DNA of 64,000 bases, taken from the NCBI GenBank assembly GCA_004134985.1, contig REGQ01000022.1, forward strand, positions 1 through 64,000, written 5' to 3'. Shown in pieces: positions 25,424 through 33,112 of this stretch (position 1 is its first letter; each line of letters opens with the position of its first letter). The position numbers were made by a program, and so were the translations under genes. The stretch comes from Paenibacillaceae bacterium (lineage in GTDB: Bacteria; Bacillota; Bacilli; Paenibacillales; Paenibacillaceae). The notes beneath the pieces were generated by a model, which had not been told where the DNA came from, ran no database searches, and saw only the letters and a program-made list of their open reading frames with translations.

Positions 25424-25604
25424 TTTTGACAACCTCCCCAAGGAATGTCTATTCTCATTCTCATTATAACGAATATTAGTTCTTAATTATATGCGAATGT
25501 GAAAATTGATCAACCATGACAGTGAGATTGATGACGAGCTGTAATAGGCGTAGAAGGATTGCCTTACCGCAGCTTCAGCGTTTTCTATTAATAAATTGAA
25601 TGAT

Positions 25605-26480
25605 TCAATGTATTCCTTTACTTATCTCGGATAACTCCTCAAAGATCGAATTATACCCTTCATTGAGTGAAATCATGTGGGTCTGCAAGTATACATTCGG
25701 CAAACTCGCAATTCGAATCGGATACAACTTCTTCGCGTTTACTTCCGTCTCCACATACAGCGTTGGAAGAAAGCATATTCCCGCTCCATCCAAAACAAGT
25801 TTCTTGGCTGTCTCCATATTATCGACTTGATATTCCAGCCGCGGCGGCGAGTCCAAACTCTCGAACATCCGATGAATTCGCATCCAGTCAAGGGAACCGC
25901 ATTCAAAGAACACAAGGGATTGCTTGCCGAGTTCTTCCAGTGGAATGTCCTCACGGCCGACGAAAGGATGTCCTTCATAACCGAATAGCCGTATAGGGTC
26001 CTCATGAATTTTGACGGAGTGAATGTTCGGGTGTGTTATCCGGCGTACAAAGCCGAAATCGATCTCTTTATTCAGCAGTTTCTTGAGTATTTCTTCTGTC
26101 GAAGCTGTAATGACACGAAATTGAAGTTCGGGATAACGCCTGCGAACCTCCATGATCACTTTCGGAATCATATAGTTCGAAGCGGATAGCGTGCAGCCAA
26201 TTCGAATTTCATTGGGGAGAGCCTTCTTCTCTTGCAGTTTCAACTTGGCCTTCTGATAGGTTTGCAGCAAATGCTGGGCGTAAGGCAGGAAATGCTTGCC
26301 CTTATCCGTAATTACGATTTTCTTGCCATTACGAATAAACAGCTGACAGTCTAGTTCTCGTTCGAGCGATTGAATGCGTGAAGTCACAGAAGGCTGTGTC
26401 ACATATAATGCCTCTGCCGCTTTGTTGAAATTCCCATAATGAATGACATAAACAAAAGCCTCAATATTCTCTATATTCAT
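25605..26480 (-). CDS. LysR-family transcriptional regulator
   Basis: 291 residues from the ATG at 26480, with GGAGA about 9 bases upstream; a GTG two codons earlier is possible. The HTH reads NFNKAAEALYVTQPSVTSRIQ. The co-inducer domain (about 90-290) includes IRIGCTLSASNYMIP and LVLDGAGICFLP. The CysB/CbbR-like arrangement does not identify the ligand. The flanking genes (YolD-like and a small Sm-like protein) give no clear target. Confidence 0.87.
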   Translation of the reverse strand: MNIENIEAFVYVIHYGNFNKAAEALYVTQPSVTSRIQSLERELDCQLFIRNGKKIVITDKGKHFLPYAQHLLQTYQKAKLKLQEKKALPNEIRIGCTLSASNYMIPKVIMEVRRRYPELQFRVITASTEEILKKLLNKEIDFGFVRRITHPNIHSVKIHEDPIRLFGYEGHPFVGREDIPLEELGKQSLVFFECGSLDWMRIHRMFESLDSPPRLEYQVDNMETAKKLVLDGAGICFLPTLYVETEVNAKKLYPIRIASLPNVYLQTHMISLNEGYNSIFEELSEISKGIH

Positions 26481-26704
26481 GTCCACTTCTCTCCGCTCAT
26501 CTATGATTAGGGCATACTCAATAAAGAATGTCTATTGAATTTTATAACATAGTATACCCACTTGTTTAGTGGGTGTCAATTAAATGAACTATACTCCTGA
26601 AGAGAAACATTCAAGAGCCCGGCAGCACAAAATATGAAAAGCCCAATCTCCGTACGGATGCCTGTCATAGAATAAAAATGAAAATGAGAGGAGGCAGAGT
26701 ATCT

Positions 26705-26941
26705 ATGGAGGAAATGTATCATTTATGCATGAGACATTTGAATCACAGAGTTCGCATTCACAACTGCTATGGGCAATGCTTTGAAGGCGTTGTCGTAAAC
26801 GTGGACCGAAACAATGTGTATTTACAAACACCGGGCGGGGTCCGCACATTGGGCAAAGCTCATACATCAGCATGGTTCGGGCCGTCCAATGATATTTTAA
26901 CTTTATCGCTGTTCACCCTGCTTGCCATCGCCTTAATCTAA
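26705..26941 (+). CDS. Small Sm-like (LSm fold) protein with C-terminal hydrophobic tail
   Basis: 78 residues. The ATG at 26705 is chosen for its GAGGAGG box. Residues about 10-50 (HRVRIHNCYGQCFEGVVVNV and DRNNVYLQT) match the Sm1 pattern of a strand, a turn with Gly, F-x-G and a following hydrophobic strand. The C-terminus is a hydrophobic stretch (DILTLSLFTLLAIALI) that may insert in the membrane. An RNA-binding role is possible but not shown. Terminator 9 bases downstream. Not recognised as a named family. Confidence 0.6.
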   Translation: MEEMYHLCMRHLNHRVRIHNCYGQCFEGVVVNVDRNNVYLQTPGGVRTLGKAHTSAWFGPSNDILTLSLFTLLAIALI

Positions 26942-26949
26942 TAGAAAGA

Positions 26950-26970
26950 GGGGCCACTCGGCCCCTTTTC
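26950..26970 (+). terminator. Terminator of the Sm-like gene
   Basis: GGGGCC-ACTC-GGCCCC followed by TTTT, 9 bases after the stop codon. Confidence 0.85.
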
Positions 26971-27076
26971 GGCCTTATTCAAAAACGAAGCTTAAATCCC
27001 CCTCAATCGCAATTTGGGTTATAAAATTAATTACCAATAATATCTTGACCCGAGTTCACTTCTATGTTAAGTTTTA

Positions 27077-27144
27077 ACTAACTTGTATTGCAAAGTAGTT
27101 GCAATACACTTTTTTTACACAACTATATTGTATAACAAGTTAGT
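27077..27144 (+). promoter_or_regulatory. Nested inverted repeats in the PadR leader (operator or attenuator)
   Basis: ACTAACTTGT (27077-27086) is fully complementary to ACAAGTTAGT (27135-27144). Inside it TGTATTGCAA (27084-27093) pairs with TTGCAATACA (27099-27108), followed by CTTTTTTTA, a terminator-like structure. The two pairings overlap, so they could be alternative RNA folds; as DNA they could be PadR operators. A TTGACC -35-like box lies just upstream, near 27046. Confidence 0.5.
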
Positions 27145-27166
27145 CGCCACAAAAGGAGGGGATGAA

Positions 27167-27493
27167 TTGTCTTCTAGTCAAATACTAAAAGGAATCTTGG
27201 AGGGCTGTCTTTTATCAATTATTGCTAAAGGAGAGACCTACGGATATGAAATGATGGAAAAATTAAATGGCTATGGCTTTACAATGGTAAGCGAAGGCAG
27301 TATCTATCCTTTATTGCTTCGTATGAAAAAAGATGGGCTTGTCACGACGAGCCAAAAAGAACTGCCTTCAGGAGGTCCAAAACGGAAATACTATTCCTTA
27401 ACCGTAAAAGGAAATGAGGAACTGGAAGAGTTTAAAGAGCGATGGAGTGATATTGCAAACAGTGTAAATAAATTATTGGGAGAGGAAGGTTAA
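27167..27493 (+). CDS. PadR-family transcriptional regulator
   Basis: 108 residues from a TTG at 27167, chosen for AAAGGAGGGG 5 bases upstream; the longer frame runs through the inverted repeats. PadR winged helix: LKGILEGCLLSIIAKGETYGYE, then VSEGSIYPLLLRMKKDGLV with the wing GGPKRKYYSLT, then a short dimerisation helix. PadR repressors typically autoregulate and control an adjacent membrane protein. It is followed after 4 bases by the HAAS-domain gene. Both genes are strongly AT-rich compared with the rest of the window. Confidence 0.9.
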   Translation: MSSSQILKGILEGCLLSIIAKGETYGYEMMEKLNGYGFTMVSEGSIYPLLLRMKKDGLVTTSQKELPSGGPKRKYYSLTVKGNEELEEFKERWSDIANSVNKLLGEEG

Positions 27494-27497
27494 TTTT

Positions 27498-28265
27498 ATG
27501 AAAATATCACGTGAAAGCAAACAGTTTTTAGAAAATTTAAGGCTTTATTTATTTTCAAGCGGTAAAAATGAAAAAGAGATTGAAGAGATTATTGGTGAAT
27601 TGGAAGATCATTTATATGAGGCTGAACAGAATGGGAAGAACGTAGAAGATATCATTGGTAAAACGCCCAAAGCGTACATGGAACAAATAGCAAATGAAAT
27701 GCCTATTGATATTAAGGGGTTGTTAAAATATATACCGATTGTAGTTACAGGTGCATTTTCTTATATTTTAATGAGAGATGCCATACGGGGAGAAATAGGA
27801 TATTCATTAATTGAAATGATTGGTTCTCTGTTTATCTTTTTATTTTCTTTGTTGCTTGCATCGGTGTTATTTAAATATGTTGCAGGCAACAAAATCTCAA
27901 AAATCAAAGAGTGGTTCATGTTTGGGATTGTTGGTTCCACTCCAGTGGCTTTATTCATTGCACTAATCTTTCTAGATCAATATTATGACACACCAACTAT
28001 TCAGTTTGGGGTTATAGGGAATTATATTGCCATTGCTTTTTCAATTTTAGTTTTCGTTGGTATAGCGATTTGGGCCAAAACGTGGATATCTATTATTTTC
28101 CCGATCATCTTATTCGTACCGGAATTTATCATTAATAAATCTAGCCTTCAGGAGAGCACGAAGTTAATTTTGAGCGGAATTATTGTTCCCGTTTGTTTTG
28201 GCATTTATGCTCTCACTGTGTTGAAGTTGGAGAAAAACAAAGATAAGAAGCTAACTGGACAATAA
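27498..28265 (+). CDS. HAAS-domain (DUF1700-like) membrane protein
   Basis: 255 residues. The N-terminal HAAS-type segment (about 1-70) has the helix KEIEEIIGELEDHLYEAEQNG and KTPKAYMEQIANEMP. About six membrane helices follow (about 75-245), ending with a Lys-rich tail. HAAS domains are fused to membrane proteins and paired with PadR repressors, as here (4-base gap). The function of the membrane part is unknown. GC content is around one third, which suggests recent acquisition with its regulator. Confidence 0.8.
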   Translation: MKISRESKQFLENLRLYLFSSGKNEKEIEEIIGELEDHLYEAEQNGKNVEDIIGKTPKAYMEQIANEMPIDIKGLLKYIPIVVTGAFSYILMRDAIRGEIGYSLIEMIGSLFIFLFSLLLASVLFKYVAGNKISKIKEWFMFGIVGSTPVALFIALIFLDQYYDTPTIQFGVIGNYIAIAFSILVFVGIAIWAKTWISIIFPIILFVPEFIINKSSLQESTKLILSGIIVPVCFGIYALTVLKLEKNKDKKLTGQ

Positions 28266-28282
28266 CTTTTTTAAAATATTTT

Positions 28283-28327
28283 CATTAAAAGGCCATTAGG
28301 AGATGGCCTCTTAATCGCCTTTTAATG
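28283..28327 (+). terminator. Hairpin after the PadR/HAAS pair
   Basis: CATTAAAAGGC (28283-28293) pairs with GCCTTTTAATG (28317-28327), with an inner GGCCAT/ATGGCC stem. No T run follows the outer stem, so it may be a bidirectional structure between the convergent operons. Confidence 0.5.
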
Positions 28328-28371
28328 GTGAATAAAAACAATTTATCACAAGAAACAAAGCTTAAATGCCC

Positions 28372-29649
28372 CTACTCCAGCATCGTGGAAGGCGTAGCTG
28401 TACGGACGAAAATCATGGAGTTAAACGCCTTAGCCGGAACCAGCTTTAAGGTATACATTTTTTCTACTTTTTCATACTGTTTGCTAAAGGTTGCGCCGAT
28501 CGCACTAACAGGCTGCGCTTGATTGAGATAGGCCATGAAGCCTTCCTCTTCGCTTGCCTTCGCGAAGTCCAGGGAACCAACTTCCATAGTTGTTGCGGCA
28601 AAGCGATTAACAAGACGGTCGCCGCTTTTATTCAGAACCTGAAACTCTTTGCGCTCTTCTGTACTGGCATCGACAGCCAGAAAAATGCTTTCGTAAAACT
28701 CACTTCCTATTGCATAATATTCGTCCCCGAATGTGTTGGACAGATGTTCACCCATACAGGCCTTCATGCCCGCAGTAGCAGATGTTTTTTCAATATGTCC
28801 GTTATGTCCGGTAATAAACAAATTTTCACGGCCATAATGTTTCTGCTCGTAGGCTTGGATCCATTCCACTTTTTCGGCCATATATTGATCTCGGGTATTA
28901 AGGTAATTGGCATTCGTCCCTTGCAGTGTAGCATTTTGCTTGATCGCTTCAGCAAACGCGAGTGACAATTCGTATTCTTTCTCCGAGCTTCTCGCCACAT
29001 AAATGTCTTTACGCGCTTTTATTACATCGATCAGTTCGCTAACGCTGGCAAGTCCCGCTTGGATGACGGCTTTTGATTGATCATAGACACTTTCATCGTT
29101 CAGATCTTTCAGCTCACTCTCATAGCGAGATGCCAAGGCTTCATCTACCTCTCGCAAGTAGGAGAACAGCCCTTCTTTGTTATTGTCATAACGCTGCATA
29201 TCAAAGCCGTAAAAATGAATTTTATCTTCTGCGCCCAGACGTTCATTGTAGGCACGCATCCAGGCGAGCAGTTCTGCCATTTCTTCGGTTTTGTAAATCG
29301 CAAACCCGATTTCTTTGGCTGCCTCTTGTGCCGTTCCGGCTCCGCCATGAATATATTCATTCACCTTCTGACCTCCGCCAAAATCCCCTTCAATCGCAAA
29401 GACGCGATAAGCTTGTTCTTCCACAAGACGCTGAAACAGTTCTTGCTTTAATTGGGTAAATTGCTTATTGCCATGTGTCGCTTCCCCAAACCCGATTATC
29501 TTTTTTACAGGGAGTTCCATATTAGCAACAGAAACGATGTGAGCTTCCAAAGACAGCTGCTGATTATTTTCTGTCGCCTCATTACCGCATCCGGCCAGCA
29601 CAACTGCGATTATTAGCAAACCTATAACGATACGAAATTTTTGATTCAT
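28372..29649 (-). CDS. Erythromycin-esterase-family lipoprotein
   Basis: 425 residues from the ATG at 29649, with AAGGAAAG 9 bases upstream. The lipoprotein signal (IGLLIIAVVLAGCGN, Cys near 21) places it outside the membrane. The esterase-like core has IIGFGEATHGNKQF (E56 and H59), VFAIEGDFGG, FYGFDMQRYDNN and ITGHNGHI, all conserved positions of the Ere/PF05139 family. Ere enzymes hydrolyse the macrolactone ring, but this secreted, diverged form need not use macrolides. It is the third gene after a PadR repressor and a DUF2812 gene, with a 16-base gap. That suggests regulated expression as one unit. Confidence 0.8.
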   Translation of the reverse strand: MNQKFRIVIGLLIIAVVLAGCGNEATENNQQLSLEAHIVSVANMELPVKKIIGFGEATHGNKQFTQLKQELFQRLVEEQAYRVFAIEGDFGGGQKVNEYIHGGAGTAQEAAKEIGFAIYKTEEMAELLAWMRAYNERLGAEDKIHFYGFDMQRYDNNKEGLFSYLREVDEALASRYESELKDLNDESVYDQSKAVIQAGLASVSELIDVIKARKDIYVARSSEKEYELSLAFAEAIKQNATLQGTNANYLNTRDQYMAEKVEWIQAYEQKHYGRENLFITGHNGHIEKTSATAGMKACMGEHLSNTFGDEYYAIGSEFYESIFLAVDASTEERKEFQVLNKSGDRLVNRFAATTMEVGSLDFAKASEEEGFMAYLNQAQPVSAIGATFSKQYEKVEKMYTLKLVPAKAFNSMIFVRTATPSTMLE

Positions 29650-29665
29650 CCTCATCTTTCCTTTC

Positions 29666-30289
29666 TTAAGCAGATTTCTGTTCATGACGGTATATTTTAA
29701 ACGACCAAACCGCATAGATGAAAGAAAATAGGATCGTGAAAAACATTAATAATGCAGGTCCCAACCGAAAAATAATAACAACAATCAATTCGAATAGAAA
29801 GCTTGACCTAAAGTCACTTCCGGTTTTCTCCCAGAGATTTGGCGTATAAAAAAATTCCTTCGGATTTATAATATTCGTGGCATCGAATGTCCCGAACATC
29901 CGACTCAGAATAACAAGGAAAAGCACTATGCAGGCCAGGTTAAAATAATAAACCGCCCTCTTGCGATACCGCAGCGCTGCAGACACCCGGTCTGAAAACA
30001 ACGAATTATTTTCATCATCAACACCTGATTTCACAAAGTATTGCTCTCCAGATTTGTGGGTTCCAGCGAGCAGGTTCCAGCCCGCGTCTTCAAACAAAGC
30101 GATATAGTCCGAATAAGCAGCTTTGTTGGAAAATTTCCGATAATCTATGCGAATCACATCCGACTTAGGCTCACTCTTGGCAAAATGATAAAACAGGCCG
30201 CGTTTCTTCAGTTTAAACCCTCGCTCCTTCATCGCCATCAGCCAGTTTTCCTCTTCTGAGTAATTGAGAAATAGCTTCCATCTTATCAT
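29666..30289 (-). CDS. DUF2812-domain membrane protein
   Basis: 207 residues. The N-terminal DUF2812 domain (about 1-75) includes FLNYSEEENWLMAMKERGFKLKK and IRIDYRKFS. Two membrane helices follow, at about 113-132 and 165-198. DUF2812 proteins are regularly paired with PadR repressors, as here: the start is 2 bases after the PadR stop. The biochemical role is unknown. Confidence 0.85.
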   Translation of the reverse strand: MIRWKLFLNYSEEENWLMAMKERGFKLKKRGLFYHFAKSEPKSDVIRIDYRKFSNKAAYSDYIALFEDAGWNLLAGTHKSGEQYFVKSGVDDENNSLFSDRVSAALRYRKRAVYYFNLACIVLFLVILSRMFGTFDATNIINPKEFFYTPNLWEKTGSDFRSSFLFELIVVIIFRLGPALLMFFTILFSFIYAVWSFKIYRHEQKSA

Positions 30290-30291
30290 TG

Positions 30292-30618
30292 TTATTCCCC
30301 CTCGCTTGTGCCAATTGCTGTTTCCGTTATGAATACCATATGCTGCATTCTTTGCATGTCTTCCCTGAGGATGGATCGGCCAAGCGCGGTCGTTTGATAG
30401 ACCTTTCGCCGTTTGTCGATACTTGCTACAGGTTCAATGAATTTTAATTTCAGCAGATTCTCAATCGCCCCATATAAAGTACCGGCAGCGAGCCTGACTT
30501 GCCCCTTGCTAAGCTCTTCGACTTGCTGAATAATGACGTAGCCATGCACAGGTTGTAGGAGTACCAAAAGAATATAGTACACCGTTTCTGTAAGTGGCAA
30601 ATGTTTGCTTCGTTTCAT
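30292..30618 (-). CDS. PadR-family transcriptional regulator
   Basis: 108 residues from the ATG at 30618, preceded by AAAGGTGG; longer frames run through the operator repeats. Winged helix: LTETVYYILLVLLQPVHGYVI, then VRLAAGTLYGAIENLLKLKFIEP and a wing with DKRRKVYQTT. It heads a minus-strand operon with DUF2812 and the Ere-like lipoprotein. Multiple palindromic repeats upstream (30660-30736) are likely its own operators. Confidence 0.9.
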   Translation of the reverse strand: MKRSKHLPLTETVYYILLVLLQPVHGYVIIQQVEELSKGQVRLAAGTLYGAIENLLKLKFIEPVASIDKRRKVYQTTALGRSILREDMQRMQHMVFITETAIGTSEGE

Positions 30619-30659
30619 GTGGGCCACCACCTTTAGTGTGAAGTTGCTTTTATACAAAC

Positions 30660-30736
30660 ACTGTATACAGTTAAAGTGTATAGTTAAACTATACAGTTCA
30701 ACTATATATTTATAATACACAGTTCAACTGTATAAG
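30660..30736 (-). promoter_or_regulatory. Repeated AACTGTATA/TATACAGTT operator cluster
   Basis: The tract contains CTGTATACAG, TATAGTTAAACTATA, ATACAGTT and AACTGTAT in close succession, all variants of one AT-rich palindromic half-site. Its position directly upstream of the PadR gene suggests autorepression by several PadR dimers. Confidence 0.6.
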
Positions 30737-30823
30737 TAAATTGTTTTTTTGCAGGTACACATAATTTATTGTCTGTTGGATGATTAGGATAATTGCTCAC
30801 CAGGCAGATCGAGCTTCTTTTCC

Positions 30824-30887
30824 AAAAAAAACAAAAAAATCCGAGCTAAACGGCGTCTGTTAAGACGCCATCTGCTAGGATTTTTTT
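30824..30887 (-). terminator. Bidirectional terminator after alkA
   Basis: GGCGTC (30852-30857) pairs with GACGCC (30864-30869). T runs follow on both strands: a long A tract at 30824-30839 seen from the minus strand, and GGATTTTTTTC at 30878 on the plus strand. It closes the adaA-ogt-alkA operon. Confidence 0.8.
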
Positions 30888-30938
30888 CTGTTAAACGTCT
30901 TTTCCCGGATGTTATCGTAAATTCGACTGCGATATCAA

Positions 30939-31838
30939 CTAATACAATGTTCTCCACAAATAAAAAGTAATATAAGACTCCCATCCGGACCATGGCTCGA
31001 ATAAGGCACGCAGTTCGTGCGGAGTTGGCTTCTTGTCTAATACCAGCCATTGCTTTACCGCATTTTGCAGTCCGACATCCCCTACAGGGAGAGCCGTTGG
31101 ATCGCCCAGGCATCTCATGCGCACGTATTGCGCTGTCCATGGGCCAATCCCCTTTATTGTCGTCAGCTCTTTATCTACAACGTCAGAATTGCTTAGCTTC
31201 ACCAGACGGTCCCTGCTTAATTCCCCGCTAACCATGCGTGATGCTACTTCCAAAATCGTCCTGGCTTTATTCCTTGTGAGCTGGAGGCTGCATAGTTCAT
31301 CCATCGATACATTGGCAAACCGCTCAGGCAAGGGAAAGGCGTTGTAGCATGCCCCCTCCCAATTCGCCGTATCTCCGTACTGCTCCACCAACCGCTGCTT
31401 CAGTTTATAGGCAAAAGCAAGATTCACCTGCTGGCCGATAACCGCCCAGCAAAGCACTTCGAACAAATCCGGAATACCGACGATCCGCAGTCCGAAAAAA
31501 GAGGCTGTCAGCGGACCCAGCAGCTTGTCTTCCCTGGAAAACTGAATGAAGGGCTCCAAATCCCGTTTTAAATCAAACCAGTCCTTGATGTAATCGGTAC
31601 ATACCGCACGCTCTTCCTCAGAAAAGGAACCGCCTTGCAGCAATTGCACCCTCATCCCTCCGCCTTCAGGACAAGTCACCCTAATTAATCGATTCGCATT
31701 TCCAAGGCGTACCAGACGATTTACGCCCTGGTCGTCCATTCTGTACAAACTTTCAGATTTAGAACGCGCCATATAATTCAGACATAGCTTGAAGTCAAAT
31801 GGGTGCGGCAGCGGCAGCTCAAAACTGGAACCGCTCAT
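30939..31838 (-). CDS. alkA: DNA-3-methyladenine glycosylase, AlkA-type
   Basis: 299 residues. The HhH-GPD glycosylase core (about 125-290) holds WAVIGQQVNLAFAYKLKQRL and the helix-hairpin-helix LTTIKGIGPWTAQYVRMRCL. The catalytic aspartate is D254 in PVGDVGL. The N-terminal part (about 1-110) is the AlkA-type beta-rich domain. It excises alkylated purines from DNA. Third gene of the operon; its start overlaps the end of ogt by 20 bp, implying coupled translation and induction with the AdaA adaptive response. Confidence 0.9.
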   Translation of the reverse strand: MSGSSFELPLPHPFDFKLCLNYMARSKSESLYRMDDQGVNRLVRLGNANRLIRVTCPEGGGMRVQLLQGGSFSEEERAVCTDYIKDWFDLKRDLEPFIQFSREDKLLGPLTASFFGLRIVGIPDLFEVLCWAVIGQQVNLAFAYKLKQRLVEQYGDTANWEGACYNAFPLPERFANVSMDELCSLQLTRNKARTILEVASRMVSGELSRDRLVKLSNSDVVDKELTTIKGIGPWTAQYVRMRCLGDPTALPVGDVGLQNAVKQWLVLDKKPTPHELRALFEPWSGWESYITFYLWRTLY

Positions 31839-32367
31839 GTCCGCTCGCCTCCATCTGGGTTACCCCTTCCAACGCGAGGATGTCTTTCTTCATTTGGAGT
31901 CCCCCTCTGAACCCGGTTAACGTACCGTTGGAACCAACCACGCGGTGACAAGGCAGAACAACAGGCAACGGATTCCGTCCAATCGCTGTGCCTACTGCAC
32001 GGACTGCTGCCGGTTTTCCAATTGTGTCCGCCAACTGCTTGTACGTCCACGTCGCTCCATGAGGAATTTCGCTTAAAGCCATCCAGACACTTTGTTGAAA
32101 CGGTGTTCCGCCTACATCCAGCGGGACGTTATCGAAGCTGACAGGAACTCCGGCAAAATACTGCTCCAACAGGTCGATGATGCCGAAATCAGCGAATAAG
32201 GCAGGATTTTCATCCAACTGAGCAGCATCGGCAATAGCTTGATCAAGCCCGGCGAGCGCTGCAACATGAGGAGGGTAGAGCAATTGACTAATCCCACGCT
32301 CAGTGGCAATAAGGGTCCACGGCTTGTTCAAGCCGATGACCGTGTGGCGGTACTTTTTAATTATCAT
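31819..32367 (-). CDS. ogt: Methylated-DNA-protein cysteine methyltransferase
   Basis: 182 residues from the ATG at 32367, with AGGAG 9 bases upstream, inside the end of adaA. The active site is PCHRVV with C140; RAVGTAIGRNPLP is the conserved upstream loop. It removes methyl groups from O6-methylguanine by suicide transfer. Equivalent to adaB of Bacillus subtilis, where adaA and adaB also form one operon. Confidence 0.92.
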   Translation of the reverse strand: MIIKKYRHTVIGLNKPWTLIATERGISQLLYPPHVAALAGLDQAIADAAQLDENPALFADFGIIDLLEQYFAGVPVSFDNVPLDVGGTPFQQSVWMALSEIPHGATWTYKQLADTIGKPAAVRAVGTAIGRNPLPVVLPCHRVVGSNGTLTGFRGGLQMKKDILALEGVTQMEASGHERFQF

Positions 32368-32938
32368 CCATCGATTCTCCTTTTCCTTGACGATTTCGAT
32401 AAGCGAGAGGAGAGATACCGACTCTTCGGCAAAACCAGGAAGTGAAATAGGAGGGGCTGCCGTATCCCACAGCCGCTCCAATCTCCGCGATCGTACCGCC
32501 GGATTGGGCTAAAAGCTGCTGCGCATGGGCTAATCGAACCCGCTCGGTTTTTTCCGCAGGCGAATAGCCTCTTACTTGTGTGTAAACCCGCTGCAGATGA
32601 TAAGGACTTATTGCAAGCGAACGAGCCAACATGGGCAACGTCAGCTTTTCCTTATATTGCGTCGCAATCATCTCATCCACTTGCGCGGCCAATGCCGCAT
32701 CCGGGCGAAGTCTTCCGTTCTCCTCAGGCTTGCATCGTTTGCAAGGCCGAAAGCCTGCGTGCAACGCATCCTCCAGCGTGCTGTAAAACGTCACATTCAC
32801 TGCGTGAGGGGTTCTAGCCCGGCAAGTAGGGCGACATACGATCTTCGTTGTCTTCACCCCTGTATAATAGACACCATCATAAGTCGATTCCCGGTTGACG
32901 ACCGAGCTGTATACAAGGTCAAATAGTTTTTGATCCAT
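32357..32938 (-). CDS. adaA: AdaA-type methylphosphotriester sensor and activator
   Basis: 193 residues. The N-terminal Ada zinc domain has C35, C39, C66 and C69 (IVCRPTCRARTP and RPCKRCKPEE); the first Cys accepts methyl groups from phosphotriesters. The C-terminal AraC-type double HTH (about 90-185) includes LARSLAISPYHLQRVYTQVRG and GYGSPSYFTSWFCRRVG. Methylation converts the protein into an activator of its own operon. It leads adaA-ogt-alkA, all overlapping. Confidence 0.92.
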   Translation of the reverse strand: MDQKLFDLVYSSVVNRESTYDGVYYTGVKTTKIVCRPTCRARTPHAVNVTFYSTLEDALHAGFRPCKRCKPEENGRLRPDAALAAQVDEMIATQYKEKLTLPMLARSLAISPYHLQRVYTQVRGYSPAEKTERVRLAHAQQLLAQSGGTIAEIGAAVGYGSPSYFTSWFCRRVGISPLAYRNRQGKGESMDDN

Positions 32939-33112
32939 ATTTTCACCTCATACCCACAGTATAAGCCATCCTATATTTCAGTAGTAGTATGCCTGAATAG
33001 GATAGCAACATTTCGACAGCATGGATGGCGGGAAAACAATCATGTCATGGAATTCTTTATACAGCAAGAAGCCCCGCGTCCATTCAAGCGAGGCTTCTTG
33101 CTGCTTTAGCGT

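Noticed and set aside
26555-26577. CCCACT/AGTGGG hairpin upstream of the LysR gene at 25605
   Set aside because: Short stem without T run or known operator pattern; not enough to call a site.
30784-31140. 118-residue frame on the minus strand overlapping alkA
   Set aside because: Out of frame with the well-supported alkA gene and running through its terminator.
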